DNA of 64,000 bases from Chloranthus sessilifolius (taxonomy: Eukaryota > Streptophyta > Magnoliopsida > Chloranthales > Chloranthaceae). Under the pieces are notes generated by a model, which worked only from the letters and a program-made list of their open reading frames with translations, searched no databases and was not told where the DNA came from. The stretch lies in assembly GCA_021018995.1 (NCBI GenBank), contig CM037586.1, positions 21,194,394 through 21,258,393 of the forward strand. Reading direction: 5' to 3'. Shown one piece after another: positions 11,189 through 21,889 of this stretch (the first letter of the stretch is position 1; every line of letters starts with the position of its first letter). The position numbers and the translations under genes were made by a program.

Positions 11189-12708
11189 TGATCGCTACTT
11201 ATGTATATATCTAATTAAGTCTTAACCTATTGCAAGCGCACAATAGAAATTGTAGAGCTAGTATAAAATCATTTCTACGAAGAAATATTTATCGTATCTA
11301 TATTTCTATTTCAAAGTTTATATTTATCTTTTAAGATTATAAACTACTGGAGAAATATGAATAAAGAATGAGTTCTTAATCTAAAGTGCATAAAATAAAT
11401 CCTAATCCTCCTTCAGATTAAGGTCATCAATCTTAATCTTTAGCCATCGGATATTTATAAAAATAAACAGTACCATTACACCGTATTACAGTTTTCTAGA
11501 ATTTGGTCGTCAATCAAAAACTAAAATTCCTTAACACAGATTTAATCTAATTAACAATCTCCTAAAATTTGTGCGTTAATCAAATTCGAGAAAATTGAAG
11601 ATGAAAAAGTAAAAAATGTTACACTAATCTACAAATTTTAACCTGAGTCGTCAATTCAAATTAAAACTTGAAGATATTTATAAAACAGTAAATAAAAGAA
11701 AATAAAATCTAATTTAGAAAGCAAATAAATATATCCTTCACCCTTCAGCCGCAATCGTCAATTGCTTATGAGAAACTAGGATATTTATACTAATCTTCAG
11801 CACCCAATAGCAGTCGTCAATTGCTCTTGAGAAGCTTTTGATATCTAATCTATAAAGCAATAAAAACCTACTCTAATTTTGATCAAAAGAAAACCCAACC
11901 TCAGTCGTTAATTGATGTTGAGAATTTCTTTGATGGTTTAATCCTATACCGGGCCCTCTTATTTATAGATCATAAGGGGTCGGTTTATAAAGACTTCTAA
12001 TTCTAATAAAAGAAACTACTAAAGTAAAAGTATCATAATATAACTCTAATTCATAATTTTATTCTTCCTTGCTTTCAAACTGTAGATGTGCTTCTGCATT
12101 GTTCTTCTTTATTTCAGCAATCGAGATTTCCTAAGAGCTTATCTTCATCAATCTTCTCAAATCCATAATTTATCAAACTTCTACTTTCAGAGATCTTTTA
12201 ATTTGGTGCATGGTGGTGGTAGTCTTTACTCACATGATTAACAATAGCAGTTCAATAGTAGGAAAGCTTTTCTTTTGCACAATCGTAAATTACGATTGTC
12301 TGTTTTCTTCTCTTTTTCGGAAAATCATAAATCACGATTTTCTATTTTCACACATCTTTCTTACTGGATGATTTTCTATAACGAAGAATCGCTTTCTTTT
12401 ATCACTTTTTACTCCTTCGTCACTTTCTGAAGAATTGTCTTTTGAAGAATCGTAAATTACGATTTCTTGGTTTTCTCTTTCTTTCGTCTTCAGTCTTAGC
12501 GCACAATCGTAAACTACGATTTCTTGGATTTTAGCAGCGACGAATAATTTTTTTCTGCTTTTTGAGTTTATTTTGATGAATATTAACACTTTGACTCTCT
12601 TTTACTATTTTTTCTTAATATATGCACATCATTAACTTGTTAGTAGCAAACTAAGTCTTAGCATCACTAAGTTAAGGGTGATGAAATAGTAAATTATGTG
12701 ACTAATCA
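11189..12708 (-). repeat. 3' LTR of element A, inverted
   Basis: About 1.52 kb on the minus strand, starting TGATTAGTCACATAA (12708) and ending CGATCA (11189). It is homologous to 4774-6276 throughout. A PPT sits immediately before its start, which marks it as a 3' LTR. Palindromic AATCGTAAATTACGATT units lie at 12283-12515. Confidence 0.9.
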
Positions 12709-12722
12709 CACCCCCAAACTTA
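12709..12722 (-). other. Polypurine tract of element A
   Basis: The minus strand reads AAGTTTGGGGGTG immediately before the LTR start. This is the usual plus-strand primer site of Athila/Tat-type elements. Confidence 0.8.
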
Positions 12723-14169
12723 AGTTTTGCTAGTCCCTAGTAAACAAGAAAACATAAAATATCTAAAACTATGAACTTAAATGTCACTTTTGTAGGGAGC
12801 ACGATTGCATTTAGCAGATGCAACAAGCCTTTAAACCCCTAGGTTAGCAGAGGAGTTATAGTCTCCTGAAGGTTTTCAGTGAAGTTACCTACAAACTTCA
12901 AATATTTAAAAATTTTTTAAAATATTTTTCAGAAAGAAATAAAATCTATACTACTAGTTAAATTAATCATCATATGTTTGGTATGATTTTCAAAAATTCC
13001 AAATCTTTCACCTTTACTTTCCATTACAGTAATTATCATTGATCGGAACTCAGTAATTTCAATTTTATACAGCGTGGAGTGTATGCATATCAGTGAAAAG
13101 TTTATTCATCATAGATTTTTTTAAACTGCAGATTTAGAAAATATTTTCATCCAAACTCTCACTATTAGCATACTCTCAAAAAGATATCAAAATTTTTTAT
13201 TCTCTCATTATGATATGTACGATAAATTTTAAATGACAATTAACTAAGAAAGTAAATCTCGTGGAATAGATAATCAATTCTGATCATATGACTTTTCGTT
13301 CATTCATAGTATCTATTTTATACATCTCTACCAGACTCATACTTTTGTAAATCAAAAATCACAAAGGTCTTTCCTTCGACTTGTAATGGGGCCTTGGGTT
13401 AAAAAGGTTTCAAAGAAAGGTAAATAGGGTTCCAAAGTTTTTGAGAATTTAATTGTTCCTTCTCTATCTTCTTTCCTTCTTTTCTATTTCAGTAAGTATC
13501 CAAAAAGTTAGATGACTTCTCTCATTTTTCTTTTCTGTTTTCTTATGTAAATCCCATTTTCATAGAATCGTATTTTACGATTTCTTCTCAAAATTTTCTA
13601 AATCGTCTTTTTACCATTTTTCTTTTCTTTTCCTATAATTTTTTTTCTTGTATTTCTTCTTAGTTGTACCCTTTTCAGCAGATCTTTTATCTGTTATGCG
13701 TATACTCCTTTCACTCCCTCTTCTTCCCTTTTTTTATATTTTAAACTCTCAGAAATTATAAGGGTTAAAGGTAGAAAGCTTTGGATAGTACATATGATTT
13801 AAGATTTATAAAATTTTGATACAAAAAAATTTGATTTTAGGCTTCTAATATGGGTTCAAAGGATAAAAAAATTTTCTGAGATTTTGGCTTTTTGGTTCTA
13901 GTTTAACAAAAGATGGCCTTTGATCATTTTCACGATTTACTAGTATGGATGTCTTCTTGTTTTAATATATTTAACAGATATTTCTAAATAAACAAATCAT
14001 CATAATCCCAAAATATCTTGATTCTAAGTTCAGCAATATGAGAATTCTCAGTAGAAGTTTAAGAAAAAATTTTAAGGTTGAAACAAAAGCAGTCTCTCTC
14101 AGAATATAAACATGATATATTAGCTCAAGATTTCACTGATTTATAATTTTAAAACTATAATCTAAATCA
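12723..14169 (-). other. 3' untranslated region of element A, inverted
   Basis: AT-rich sequence without an open frame. Just upstream of the PPT the minus strand reads 'tttactagggactagcaaaa', a phrase common before the PPT in these elements. It continues to the inversion breakpoint near 14169. Another AATCGTA/TACGATT palindrome lies near 13563. Confidence 0.65.
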
Positions 14170-14277
14170 TACATTTCGATATCTCAAAAGTTCTAACGCA
14201 ATTACACGAATACATATGTCGATATTTTGAAAGATTTTAAAGCAAACATGCATTTGATAATTCAATAAGTCTAAACA
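14170..14277 (-). repeat. Short piece of LTR E1 left of the element C insertion
   Basis: 'acatttcgatatctcaaaag' through 'aagtctaaaca' matches LTR2 at about 34452-34556. The match resumes at 27298 after element C. The last five bases (AAACA) and the first five after C (AAATA) are the likely target duplication. Confidence 0.8.
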
Positions 14278-14867
14278 TGTAATATCCCGAAAATTCGGAC
14301 TTAAACAGTGACCTCGAGATCCGTGCCCGATTGGTCATAGGTTTGACCATGTAAGAGTTCACAAGTTAACGTAGGATAAGATGAACGGATGAGATGTGAG
14401 AATTTAAGTAACTGTGTGGAATGTGACGAAATATGGAGCCACATACACCTACTTCTGGTGTATGTGCTCAACACACAGGTTGAATGAGAAATAAAAGGGT
14501 TTAATAGCCCTAGTTCTTTTGTTTGGTTGTTGAGAGAGAGTAAAGAAGAGAGAGAGAGAGAAGGAGAGCATAGTTCATGTAAGGAGTAATGGTGGGTGTT
14601 TGGAAGGGAGATTCAAGCATTTAAAAGGCCGATTCGACACGAAGGATCCGTTCAAGCCAAAGCTGAAACCCTAGACTTTCCAACCCCTTTGACCTAATCA
14701 ATTTGAGATTGATTGAAGGTAAACTTTTGTAAATTAAATGCATAGGTTATAGAAGTTTAAATTCAGTCAAGAATGTTTAAAATGATAGATTAAGTACTTA
14801 GAAAAATGAAGGAAAAAGAGTAAGAAAAAGATTTGGAAGAACAGCCCAAAGGGGGGCTGAATCTAGC

Positions 14868-15342
14868 CAAATCGATTAATCGAAATCAGGTTTTGATTAA
14901 TCGATTTTCGCCAAGAAGTTGAAAAGTCAAAGAACCTGAATTCGATTAATCGAACTGAGTTTCGATTAATCGACTTTGGATTTCGATTAATCGATTTTGG
15001 TGTCGATTAATCGACTGGGAACCTCCAGTGGCTGGAGGAAAGTGACCTGGGGAAATCGACTAGTTGAAATGGGATTTCGATTAATCAATTTCGAATTTCG
15101 ATTAATTGATTTAGGATCGATTAATCGATTTTGGGAATTCGATTACTCGAATTGAGAATCGAATTGATAGAGTAGAGAATTTTCGATTAATCGATATGAG
15201 ATTCGATTAATCGAATGGGGATCTCGATTAATCGATTTTGGGAATCAATTAATCGATTTTGAATTTCGATTAATCAATTTTGGGAATCGATTAATCGAAT
15301 CAGTTTCGATTAATCGATCTTGGAGTTCGATTAATCGACTGA
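14868..15342 (+). repeat. CGATTAATCGA palindrome array, 5' LTR
   Basis: About 17 copies of TCGATTAATCGA or one-base variants lie in ~475 bp. Linkers vary ('ttttgg', 'actgag', 'ctggg') and so does spacing (about 19-45 bp), so it is not a simple tandem satellite. A second LTR copy of the array is at 25405-25876 and a third, internal array at 22112-22713. Confidence 0.9.
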
Positions 15343-15645
15343 CTTAAAATTTGTTGACTTTTTAGTTTGACTTCAAGATTCTCGGGGGGTCTTAGACCTT
15401 CCTTATTGCATCTTTAATGATGTGTTGCATGTGTTATGTTGTACCATAGGTGGTACGTATGATCATGGGCACAAGGAGCCACGCGGGACCTTGATGCGTG
15501 ATTTATCAGAGATTTGAGGTAGGGAACACCTTGAACATGTACTTTAATTTGCAAGAGCATGTATGTAGTGATATAGAATCAAATTGAAAACTATTTTATT
15601 GCTTAAAGTTTTGTGAAAAGTATGTGTGAGTGACACCAATAAGAG

Positions 15646-15653
15646 TATATAAT
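15646..15653 (+). promoter_or_regulatory. Candidate LTR TATA box (element C)
   Basis: TATATAAT lies ~300 bp after the palindrome array, in a position plausible for the U3/R border. The same box is kept in the 3' LTR near 26181. Tentative. Confidence 0.35.
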
Positions 15654-15660
15654 GATGAGC

Positions 15661-16053
15661 CATCCCCAGGGGATGAGGAAGTGATTTAATAAGAGCATCA
15701 GGTGTGATGCAAGTGAATAGATACATCCCAGGGATGTATCTAGGATTGAATAATGTCTAATAGGGCTTAACTGATATAAGATACCACACTTATACGGTGA
15801 ATAACTATATGTAAAACACCTGATATTTTTGTTATTTGAGGTTTGATAGGATACCCCACCGACGTGGCGGGATACCCACGACTGACGTGGCAGGATATCC
15901 GTGACCGTCGACGTGACTAGAAACCGTAAGCGGTCGTGAGGCATATCCACACGAAGCACACCCCAGGGGTGTTGAATTGAGATAAGTTGAAACCCTGCCA
16001 CCGATCCCCAGGGGAAAGGGGCTTGGATACTAATTGTATTCCCAGGGAATACA
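15661..16053 (+). repeat. Series of distinct CCC-A-GGG hairpins in LTR C
   Basis: Five perfect palindromes share the centre CCCAGGG but have different self-complementary arms: CATCCCCAGGGGATG (15661-15675), ATACATCCCAGGGATGTAT (15721-15739), ACACCCCAGGGGTGT (15958-15972), TCCCCAGGGGA (16005-16015) and TGTATTCCCAGGGAATACA (16035-16053). GCATCA-ggtg-TGATGC (15695-15710) is a sixth stem. If transcription starts after the TATA at 15646, all would lie in the RNA leader. Confidence 0.75.
15850..15925 (+). promoter_or_regulatory. Cluster of three GACGTGG/GACGTGA motifs
   Basis: CGACGTGGC, TGACGTGGC and CGACGTGAC occur within ~60 bp, embedded in 'gggataccca'-like repeats. ACGTG cores are binding sites of plant bZIP factors. 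The corresponding block is replaced by an unrelated short sequence in the 3' LTR (about 26380-26425). Confidence 0.45.
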
Positions 16054-16828
16054 TTTAAAACTGTCTGTATAGATGACGATGAAGGGTATCTCATCGGGGC
16101 TCGATGCTATATTGCTCTGGGATTACTTAAGTTGAAAGGTTAAGTTTTGCTTTAGGCCTAGTCAGTATCATTCATGAGTAATTAAAAGATAAGTGTAAAC
16201 TATCAGTAAAATGTGATGCTTTTCAACTATTTTTCTCAGTAATTACATAGATACATCATGCATGACATATCATGGAATATATGTGAGTTTTAATTTATAT
16301 GTTCACTGTGTTTTGTTCCCTATTGAGCTATGACGTAACTCACCCTTTAGACTATACGTCGCAGGTCCACTATTAGCAGCTGTTGAGGCTTCAGGGGACG
16401 TTGACCCTGGTGAGTCGGACCTTGCGCCTGGTGACGAGTTGGAGCCGCCTCCAGAGGACTTCTTCTAGAGGACTCCGTTGTGCACCTTTGAGAGTTTTGT
16501 GAGCGTATTTGGTACGGCTTGGTATGTCAAGCCTTATTTTTGATTAAACAATGTAATTAAATGTTGGGATTATTCTTTTGGGCGAACCGTCCTTGATGAT
16601 CACCTATTGTCGATGGTTTGGGCCGGTTCTCCATTCATGCAGAGGCATGAAGGTAGAACTGTCTTTTGAGTAATATTTAAATGGTGATTTATTTCGGAGT
16701 CCTATTTATTGTTCTTTCCATTAGTGTTGCTTGATATACCAGTGTTCCGTGCGTAGTCAAGGGGCACGGTCAAGATGATCATGCTGATGGCACGAGTTTT
16801 GGGGTGTCAAAATTCGGGCTGTCACAGT

Positions 16829-16840
16829 TGGTATCAAAGC
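16829..16840 (+). other. Primer-binding site of element C
   Basis: TGGTATCAAAGC starts two bases after the LTR. It is complementary to the 3' end of initiator tRNA-Met (TGGTATCAGAGC) with one change. Confidence 0.85.
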
Positions 16841-16917
16841 TATTTCTTTTAGCAAATCTGACAATCATTCATTTTGTCAGAACATAGGGACTTCTGCTAA
16901 CGAAACCTTAGTTTCAA

Positions 16918-18327
16918 ATGCAGCCGCCAATGTCATCTAGGGGAAGAGGCCGACCGAGAGGAGGCCAACAGAGAAGTTTACGTTGTGGAGATGATTACAT
17001 CGCTCCTACCAATCGAGTACCCTTGATAGGGAGTGAGGCCCCAGGGGGCAGCAGTAGTAGACAACAAGAGGAAGAGGATCGAGATTGTCAGGATCAAGAT
17101 CTGAGAGAACAGGAGAGAGTGAGAGAAAGACAGGAAGATAGAGAGGAGCGCCAAAGGATGATGCACACCATGGAGACTATGACAGCTGCCATGGCACAAC
17201 AAGTTGCATCCTTTACAGCTCATGTAGCCAGAGAGCAGCAGCCACCTACACCACCTGTAGGACCTACATTGCCTGTGCCTTCGTCCTTTACTGAGTTTAG
17301 GAGGATGAGACCTCCTACATTTTCTAGGCAGGCAGACACAATGGCAGCAGAAAATTGGTTGATGGAAATGGAGAAAGTATTCAGCGTGTTGACATGCATA
17401 GAGGATGAGAGTGTTAGATGGGCGGCCTACATGCTAGATGGGGAGGTTGGGCCTTGGTGGAAGTCTGTGATACGAAATAGGGCCCAGGAGACCCCAGAGT
17501 TGCCATGGACTTGGGAGGAGTTTGTTGAGGAGCTCAACAAACAGTATTTTGCAGAGGTGGTGAGAAACCAAATGGAGATTCAGTTTCTACAGTTAGTGCA
17601 AGGGAGGATGAATGTGAGAGAGTATGGAGTGGAGTTTCTACGACTCACCCGCTTTGCTCCTGATTACGTCGCCACAGACGTGATGAAATCAAAGAGGTTT
17701 CAGCAAGGCTTGAAGCCTGAGGTTAGAGGAGGAGTAGCTCCATTTCAGTTGAGGACCTATGAAGAGGTCATGAGCAAGGCACTAGTTGTGGAAGAGGAAA
17801 ATAACAACAGATATAGACAGAGAGAGCAACAAAGAGGAAGCAATGATCAAGGAAGAACGGGGAACTATGAACCGGTGAATAAAAAGCTGAGGTTCGTGGC
17901 CCAAAATCAGAGACCACAGTTCCAAGGAGGTTTCGGAAGACCGGCGTAGCAGCACAACCAACAGAGATTTCCACTACTTGCGTCGGGGAGACCTTTACGC
18001 TATGAGAGCCCTGCCATGTCTACTGGCGCTACCGTCACACATGGTTCTTGTATAGTTTCTTCCGCACCTCGAGAGACTTGTGCCAAGTGTGGCAAGCCTC
18101 ACAGGACCGTGGATTGCAGAGTGGGAATCAGGGGTTGTTTCTGATGTGGCAAGGTGGGCCACTTGATCAAGGATTGCCCCGAGGTTGATAAAGGGAAGAC
18201 TACTTCAGTTCCGGCGCCACGACCAATTCAAGCAAGGAAGTCGGTCGTTCATGGAAGAGCCTATGCAGTCACTGCTCAGGAAGTAGGGAACGTGCATGAC
18301 GTTATCCAAGGTGAGATTTTCATTTAA
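16918..18327 (+). pseudogene. gag: gag of element C
   Basis: The ATG at 16918 opens a 343-codon frame. Residues ~1-25 are Arg/Gly-rich, ~35-75 acidic and Glu/Arg-rich (probable coiled coil), and ~125-300 form the retrotransposon gag core ('FRRMRPPTFSRQAD', 'ENWLMEMEKVF', 'YFAEVVRNQMEIQF'). TAG at 17947 interrupts it; in the same frame follow 'CAKCGKPHRTVDC' and the CCHC knuckle CFxCGKVGHLIKDC, itself broken by TGA at 18142. Without splicing, the frame ends at TAA 18325-18327, soon after the knuckle. The protein would form the virus-like particle and bind genomic RNA. The TGA fits CGA-to-TGA decay. Confidence 0.92.
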
Positions 18328-18478
18328 ATAAAGGGTTGTAAATTCCTTGAAAATTTTAGATAGAGAAGGTGCATTCATTAGGAAATAGTGTAGATTATTT
18401 TCCAAACACTGAAATTATATGTGAATTAGGGGTGTAAATTGATATGTAAATTATTGTATGCATGGATGTATACTATAG
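18311..18478 (+). other. Probable spliceosomal intron between gag and protease (168 nt)
   Basis: Upstream 'VHDVIQ' ends in CAAG (18310) followed by donor GTGAGATTTT. The acceptor is ATACTATAG (18478) followed by GTACGC. Removing the interval joins '...DVIQ' to 'GTLTVYEKR...' in frame, the continuous chromovirus gag-protease linker expected for the family. The interval is AU-rich (typical of plant introns), contains in-frame stops including TAA at 18325, and resembles no polyprotein. Because 168 is a multiple of three, the frame is the same on both sides. An AT-rich insertion that mimics splice sites is the alternative. Confidence 0.75.
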
Positions 18479-21400
18479 GTACGCTAACTGTATATGAGAA
18501 ACGATGCTTCATTGGATATGACGCTAGAGTGTTGATAGACCCAGGGTCTACCCACTCATTCGACACTCCACGATTTGCCAAGAGGATGAAGATTATCCCA
18601 GAAGCGTTGGATTTTGTCCTATCTGTGTCTATTTCGACTGGAGAGTTAGTGGACACGGAGCTAGCTTGCAAATCCATCATTGTAGCAATTCGAGACCTGG
18701 AGGTGCATGAATTGGAGGTAAAGTTGATACTGCTGGACATGCAAGGGTTTGATGTGATCCTTGGCATGGACTGGTTGGCACAACATTGTGCGACGGTCGA
18801 TTGCAAGAATAAGGTTGTCGTCTTCAGACCCAACACAAGAAGATCATTTCGATTTCAAGGAGTGAGGTCATCACGTATGCCACTGATCTCAGCAGTAAGA
18901 GCCGAGCGAATGATCAGGAAGGGTTGCAGTGGATACTTGGCTTTCTTAAAGGAGGACAAGGAAGAAAAGAACATCATCTCTGAGATAGCAGTTTTGCGAG
19001 ACTTCACCGACGTCTTTTCAGAAGAGTTACCTGGATTACCTTCAGAGAGAGAAGTAGAATTTGCCATTGACTTAGCATCGGGAACGGAGCCTGTTTCAAA
19101 AGCACCATATAGAATGACTCCTGCTGAGTTGAAGGAGTTGAAAGAGCAACTACAAGAGCTCATGGATAAGGGGTTTGTCAGACCGAGCGTGTCTCCGTGG
19201 GGAGCACCGGTCTTATTTGTTAAGAAGAAAGATGGGTCAATGCATCTATGCATTGACTATCGACAACTGAACAAACTCACTGTGAAGAACCGCTACCCTT
19301 TGCCTAGAATTGACGATCTGTTTGATCAACTACAAGGAGCGAGGTATTTTTTCAAGATCGACTTAAGATCTGGATACCATCAATTGAGAGTCAAGGCAGA
19401 AGACATCCAGAAGACAACTTTCAGGACACGGTATGGACACTATGAATTCCTTGTAATGCCGTTTGGGTTGACAAATGCTCTGGTGTCGTTTATGGATATG
19501 ATGAATCGAGTGTTTAAACCACACTTGGACTCCTGCGTAGTAGTATTCGTTGATGATATTTTGATATACTCCAAATCCAAGACGGAACACGAAGAACATT
19601 TGAGGATTGCTCTACAGACGCTACGTGAACACCAATTGTACGCCAAACTCAGCAAATGTGAGTTTTGGTTGGAAGAGGTTAGCTTTTTGGGACATATTGT
19701 CTCAAAGCACGGTGTCACTGTAAATCCAGCAAAGATAGAAGCAGTGGTTAAATGGGAGCAACCAAAGACAGTGACCGATGTCTGAAGTTTTCTTGGGTTA
19801 GTAGGCTACTATCAACGTTTCGTCGAGGGGTTTTTAAAGATTTCGGGACCTCTCACGAAGCTGACACGAAAGGATTCAAGATTCGAGTGGAGTGAGGCAT
19901 GCGAGAAGAGTTTTCAAGAACTTAAGACGAGACTCACTTCAGCTCCAGTGCTAGCGATTCCTTCAGGCAGTGGAGGATACGTAGTGTACAACGATGCGTC
20001 ATACAATGGTTTGGGTTGCGTGCTCAACCAACACAAGAAAGTGATAGCTTACGGGTCAAGACAGCTGAAAGAACACGAGAAAAATTACCCGACTCATGAC
20101 TTGGAGCTAGCAGCAGTCATTTTTGCATTGAAGATTTGGAGACATTACTTGTATGGTGAGACGCTTGAAATTTTCACCGATCATAAGAGCCTCTGATACC
20201 TGTTTACACAGAAAGAGCTCAACATGAGACAGCGCAGATGGATGGAGTTCCTCAAGGACTATGATTGTTCTATACAGTACCATCCAGGCAAGGCTAACGT
20301 AGTAGCCGATGCTTTGAGTCGGAAGAGTTCAGCTCAGTTAGCTTGTTTGATTTTGGGTATGCACCGGTGGAAATTATTGGAAGACCTGGCACTCTATGAT
20401 GCAAATATTGAGTCGAGAGCTACAGGATCCTTTTTGGCTAACATATCAGTGAGACCAGTAATATTTGAGCATATCCACGATCTACAGATGAAAGATCCGA
20501 CGTTAACAAAGATTCATCAAGATATGATTGAAGGCATCAGGCCGGACTTCTCAGTGAAAGACGATGGTTCTTTATTGTTTAAGGGCCGTCTTTGCATTCC
20601 AGACAGTGCCGAGCTAAGAAGAACGATTCTTGATGAAGCCCACAAGTCAAATTATGCTATCCACCCAGGTAGCACCAAAATGTACCAAGACTTGAAAAAG
20701 AACTATTGGTGGAGAGGTTTGAAGCAAGACGTGGCCGAATACGTGTCATGGTGTTTGACCTATCAGCAGGTAAAGATTGACCATAGGCATCCTGTTGGAC
20801 TATTGCAGCCTTTACCAATACCAGAATGGAAGTGGGAATCGATCTCGATGGATTTCATCGTTGGATTACCACGTACTGCCAAGAAATACAATGCCATTTG
20901 GGTAGTGGTCGATCGATTGACCAAGTCAGCGCACTTCTTGCCTTACAACATGATGTACACGGCGGGAAGACTGGCACAACTATATATGAAGGAGATTGTC
21001 TGTTTGCATGGGATTCCGAGTAGCATTGTTTCAGACCGTGACCCATTGTATACATCAAAGTTCTGGAAGAAATTTCAAGAAGGAATGGGAACGCGACTGG
21101 ATTTCAGTACGCCATCTGCAAACTGACAGACAGACTAAAAGGGTCAATCAGATTATCGAGGACATGCTTAGGGCATGTATGTTAGAGCTACAAGGATCAT
21201 GGGATCAGCACCTACCATTGATTGAGTTTGCATATAATAACAGTTTTCAGACGAGCATTGGGATGGCACCATATGAAGCACTCTACGGACGGTGATGTAG
21301 ATCACCCATTAATTAGGAAGAAACGGGTGAGAAGTTTATTTTGGGACCCGAAACACTTGAAGATAATGCCGCCTATGTTTGTATGATAAGGGCAAAACTT

Positions 21401-21889
21401 AAAGCGGCGCAAAGCAGACAGAAAAGCTACGCCGATATCAAGCGGACGAGTGTAGACTTTAAAGTGGGTGAACACGTGTTTGTGAAAGTGTCACCTATGA
21501 AAGGGGTGATGAGATTTGGAAAGAGAGGGAAGCTAAGTCCCTGCTATCTTGGACCATTTGAGGTTTTGGGACGAGTAGGGGAAGTTGCTTACCGTATTGG
21601 ATTGCCACCGTTGTTCGATTCAGTACACAATGTCTTCCACATATCAGTTTTTAGGAAGTAGATTAACGACCCTGACCACGTGTTGAGCGGTCAAGCGTTA
21701 GAGATGCATGAGGACATGACCATGATCGAAGAGCCGGTGGAGATTTTGGATCGAAATAAACAAGTACTGCGAACGAAAGTGATTCCACTTGTACTTGTCA
21801 GATGGAAGCATCATCCGGCCGAGGAAGCTACATGGGAACGAGAGGCCGATGTGAAAGAACAATATCCGGACTTGTTTGCAACGACTTGA
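18479..21889 (+). pseudogene. pol: pol of element C: protease, RT, RNase H, integrase, chromodomain
   Basis: Protease: '[11 protein letters not shown]' and 'VILGMDWL'. RT: '[20 protein letters not shown]', 'RYPLPRID', 'FVDDILIYS' (catalytic Asp pair), '[12 protein letters not shown]'. RNase H: '[10 protein letters not shown]', '[10 protein letters not shown]', 'FTDHKSL'. Integrase: 'H...H' then 'CLTYQQ' (the second zinc Cys is Tyr), 'SMDFIVGLP', 'SIVSDRDP', 'NQIIEDMLR'. C-terminus: GPY-like 'CYLGPFEVL', then a chromodomain at about 21725-21880 ('VRWKHHPAEEATWE'). Damage: TGA at 19783, 20194 and 21293, TAG at 21314 and 21658, and one frameshift near 21105. The product would copy and insert the element; chromodomains in this group steer integration to heterochromatin. 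Confidence 0.93.

Larger units (their letters stand above)
4774..12708. mobile_element. Element A: Athila-like Ty3/gypsy element split by an inversion
   Basis: The 5' LTR (4774-6276) is in + orientation and preceded by CATAA (4769-4773). The 3' LTR (12708 to 11189) is in - orientation and followed, in its own direction, by CATAA (+ strand TTATG, 11184-11188). Matching target copies in opposite orientation mean that these two LTRs belong to one insertion whose right part was flipped together with its flank. The interior keeps a PBS, an antisense RT/RNase H fragment, a sense integrase end, a small ORF and the 3' UTR. Gag, protease, most of RT and the integrase front are missing, so it is not autonomous. 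Confidence 0.75.
9135..14169. other. Inverted segment (~5.0 kb)
   Basis: Flipping this interval back places the A 3' UTR and 3' LTR in line with the A 5' LTR. It also sets the two A target copies in the same orientation and joins the E-LTR piece at 9135-10499 to its continuation at 14170. One inversion therefore explains three separate breaks. The ends are accurate to about 10 bp; an 'ATCAT'-like microhomology is seen at the junctions. Confidence 0.75.
14278..16826 (+). repeat. 5' LTR of element C
   Basis: 2549 bp, TG...CA. In order: a GA-rich microsatellite (14530-14568), the CGATTAATCGA array, a TATA box at 15646, a series of CCCAGGG-centred palindromes, three ACGT motifs, then U5 ending before the PBS. 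The main differences from the 3' LTR are scattered transitions and the 15845-15960 block. Confidence 0.95.

Noticed and set aside
14868-15342. CRISPR-like spacing of CGATTAATCGA repeats
   Set aside because: Repeats are 12-bp palindromes with short irregular linkers inside a plant retrotransposon LTR; no cas genes; not a CRISPR array.
15603-16094. 163-codon minus-strand frame in LTR C
   Set aside because: Lies in the LTR across the hairpin series. The 3' LTR copy keeps only part of it (26138-26434) with a different N-terminal part. No domain recognised.
18439-18478. ATG at 18439 as start of a separate protease-pol ORF
   Set aside because: It lies within the proposed intron. The residues it adds before 'GTLTVY' are unlike any protease leader, and a pol ORF starting there would lack translation logic.
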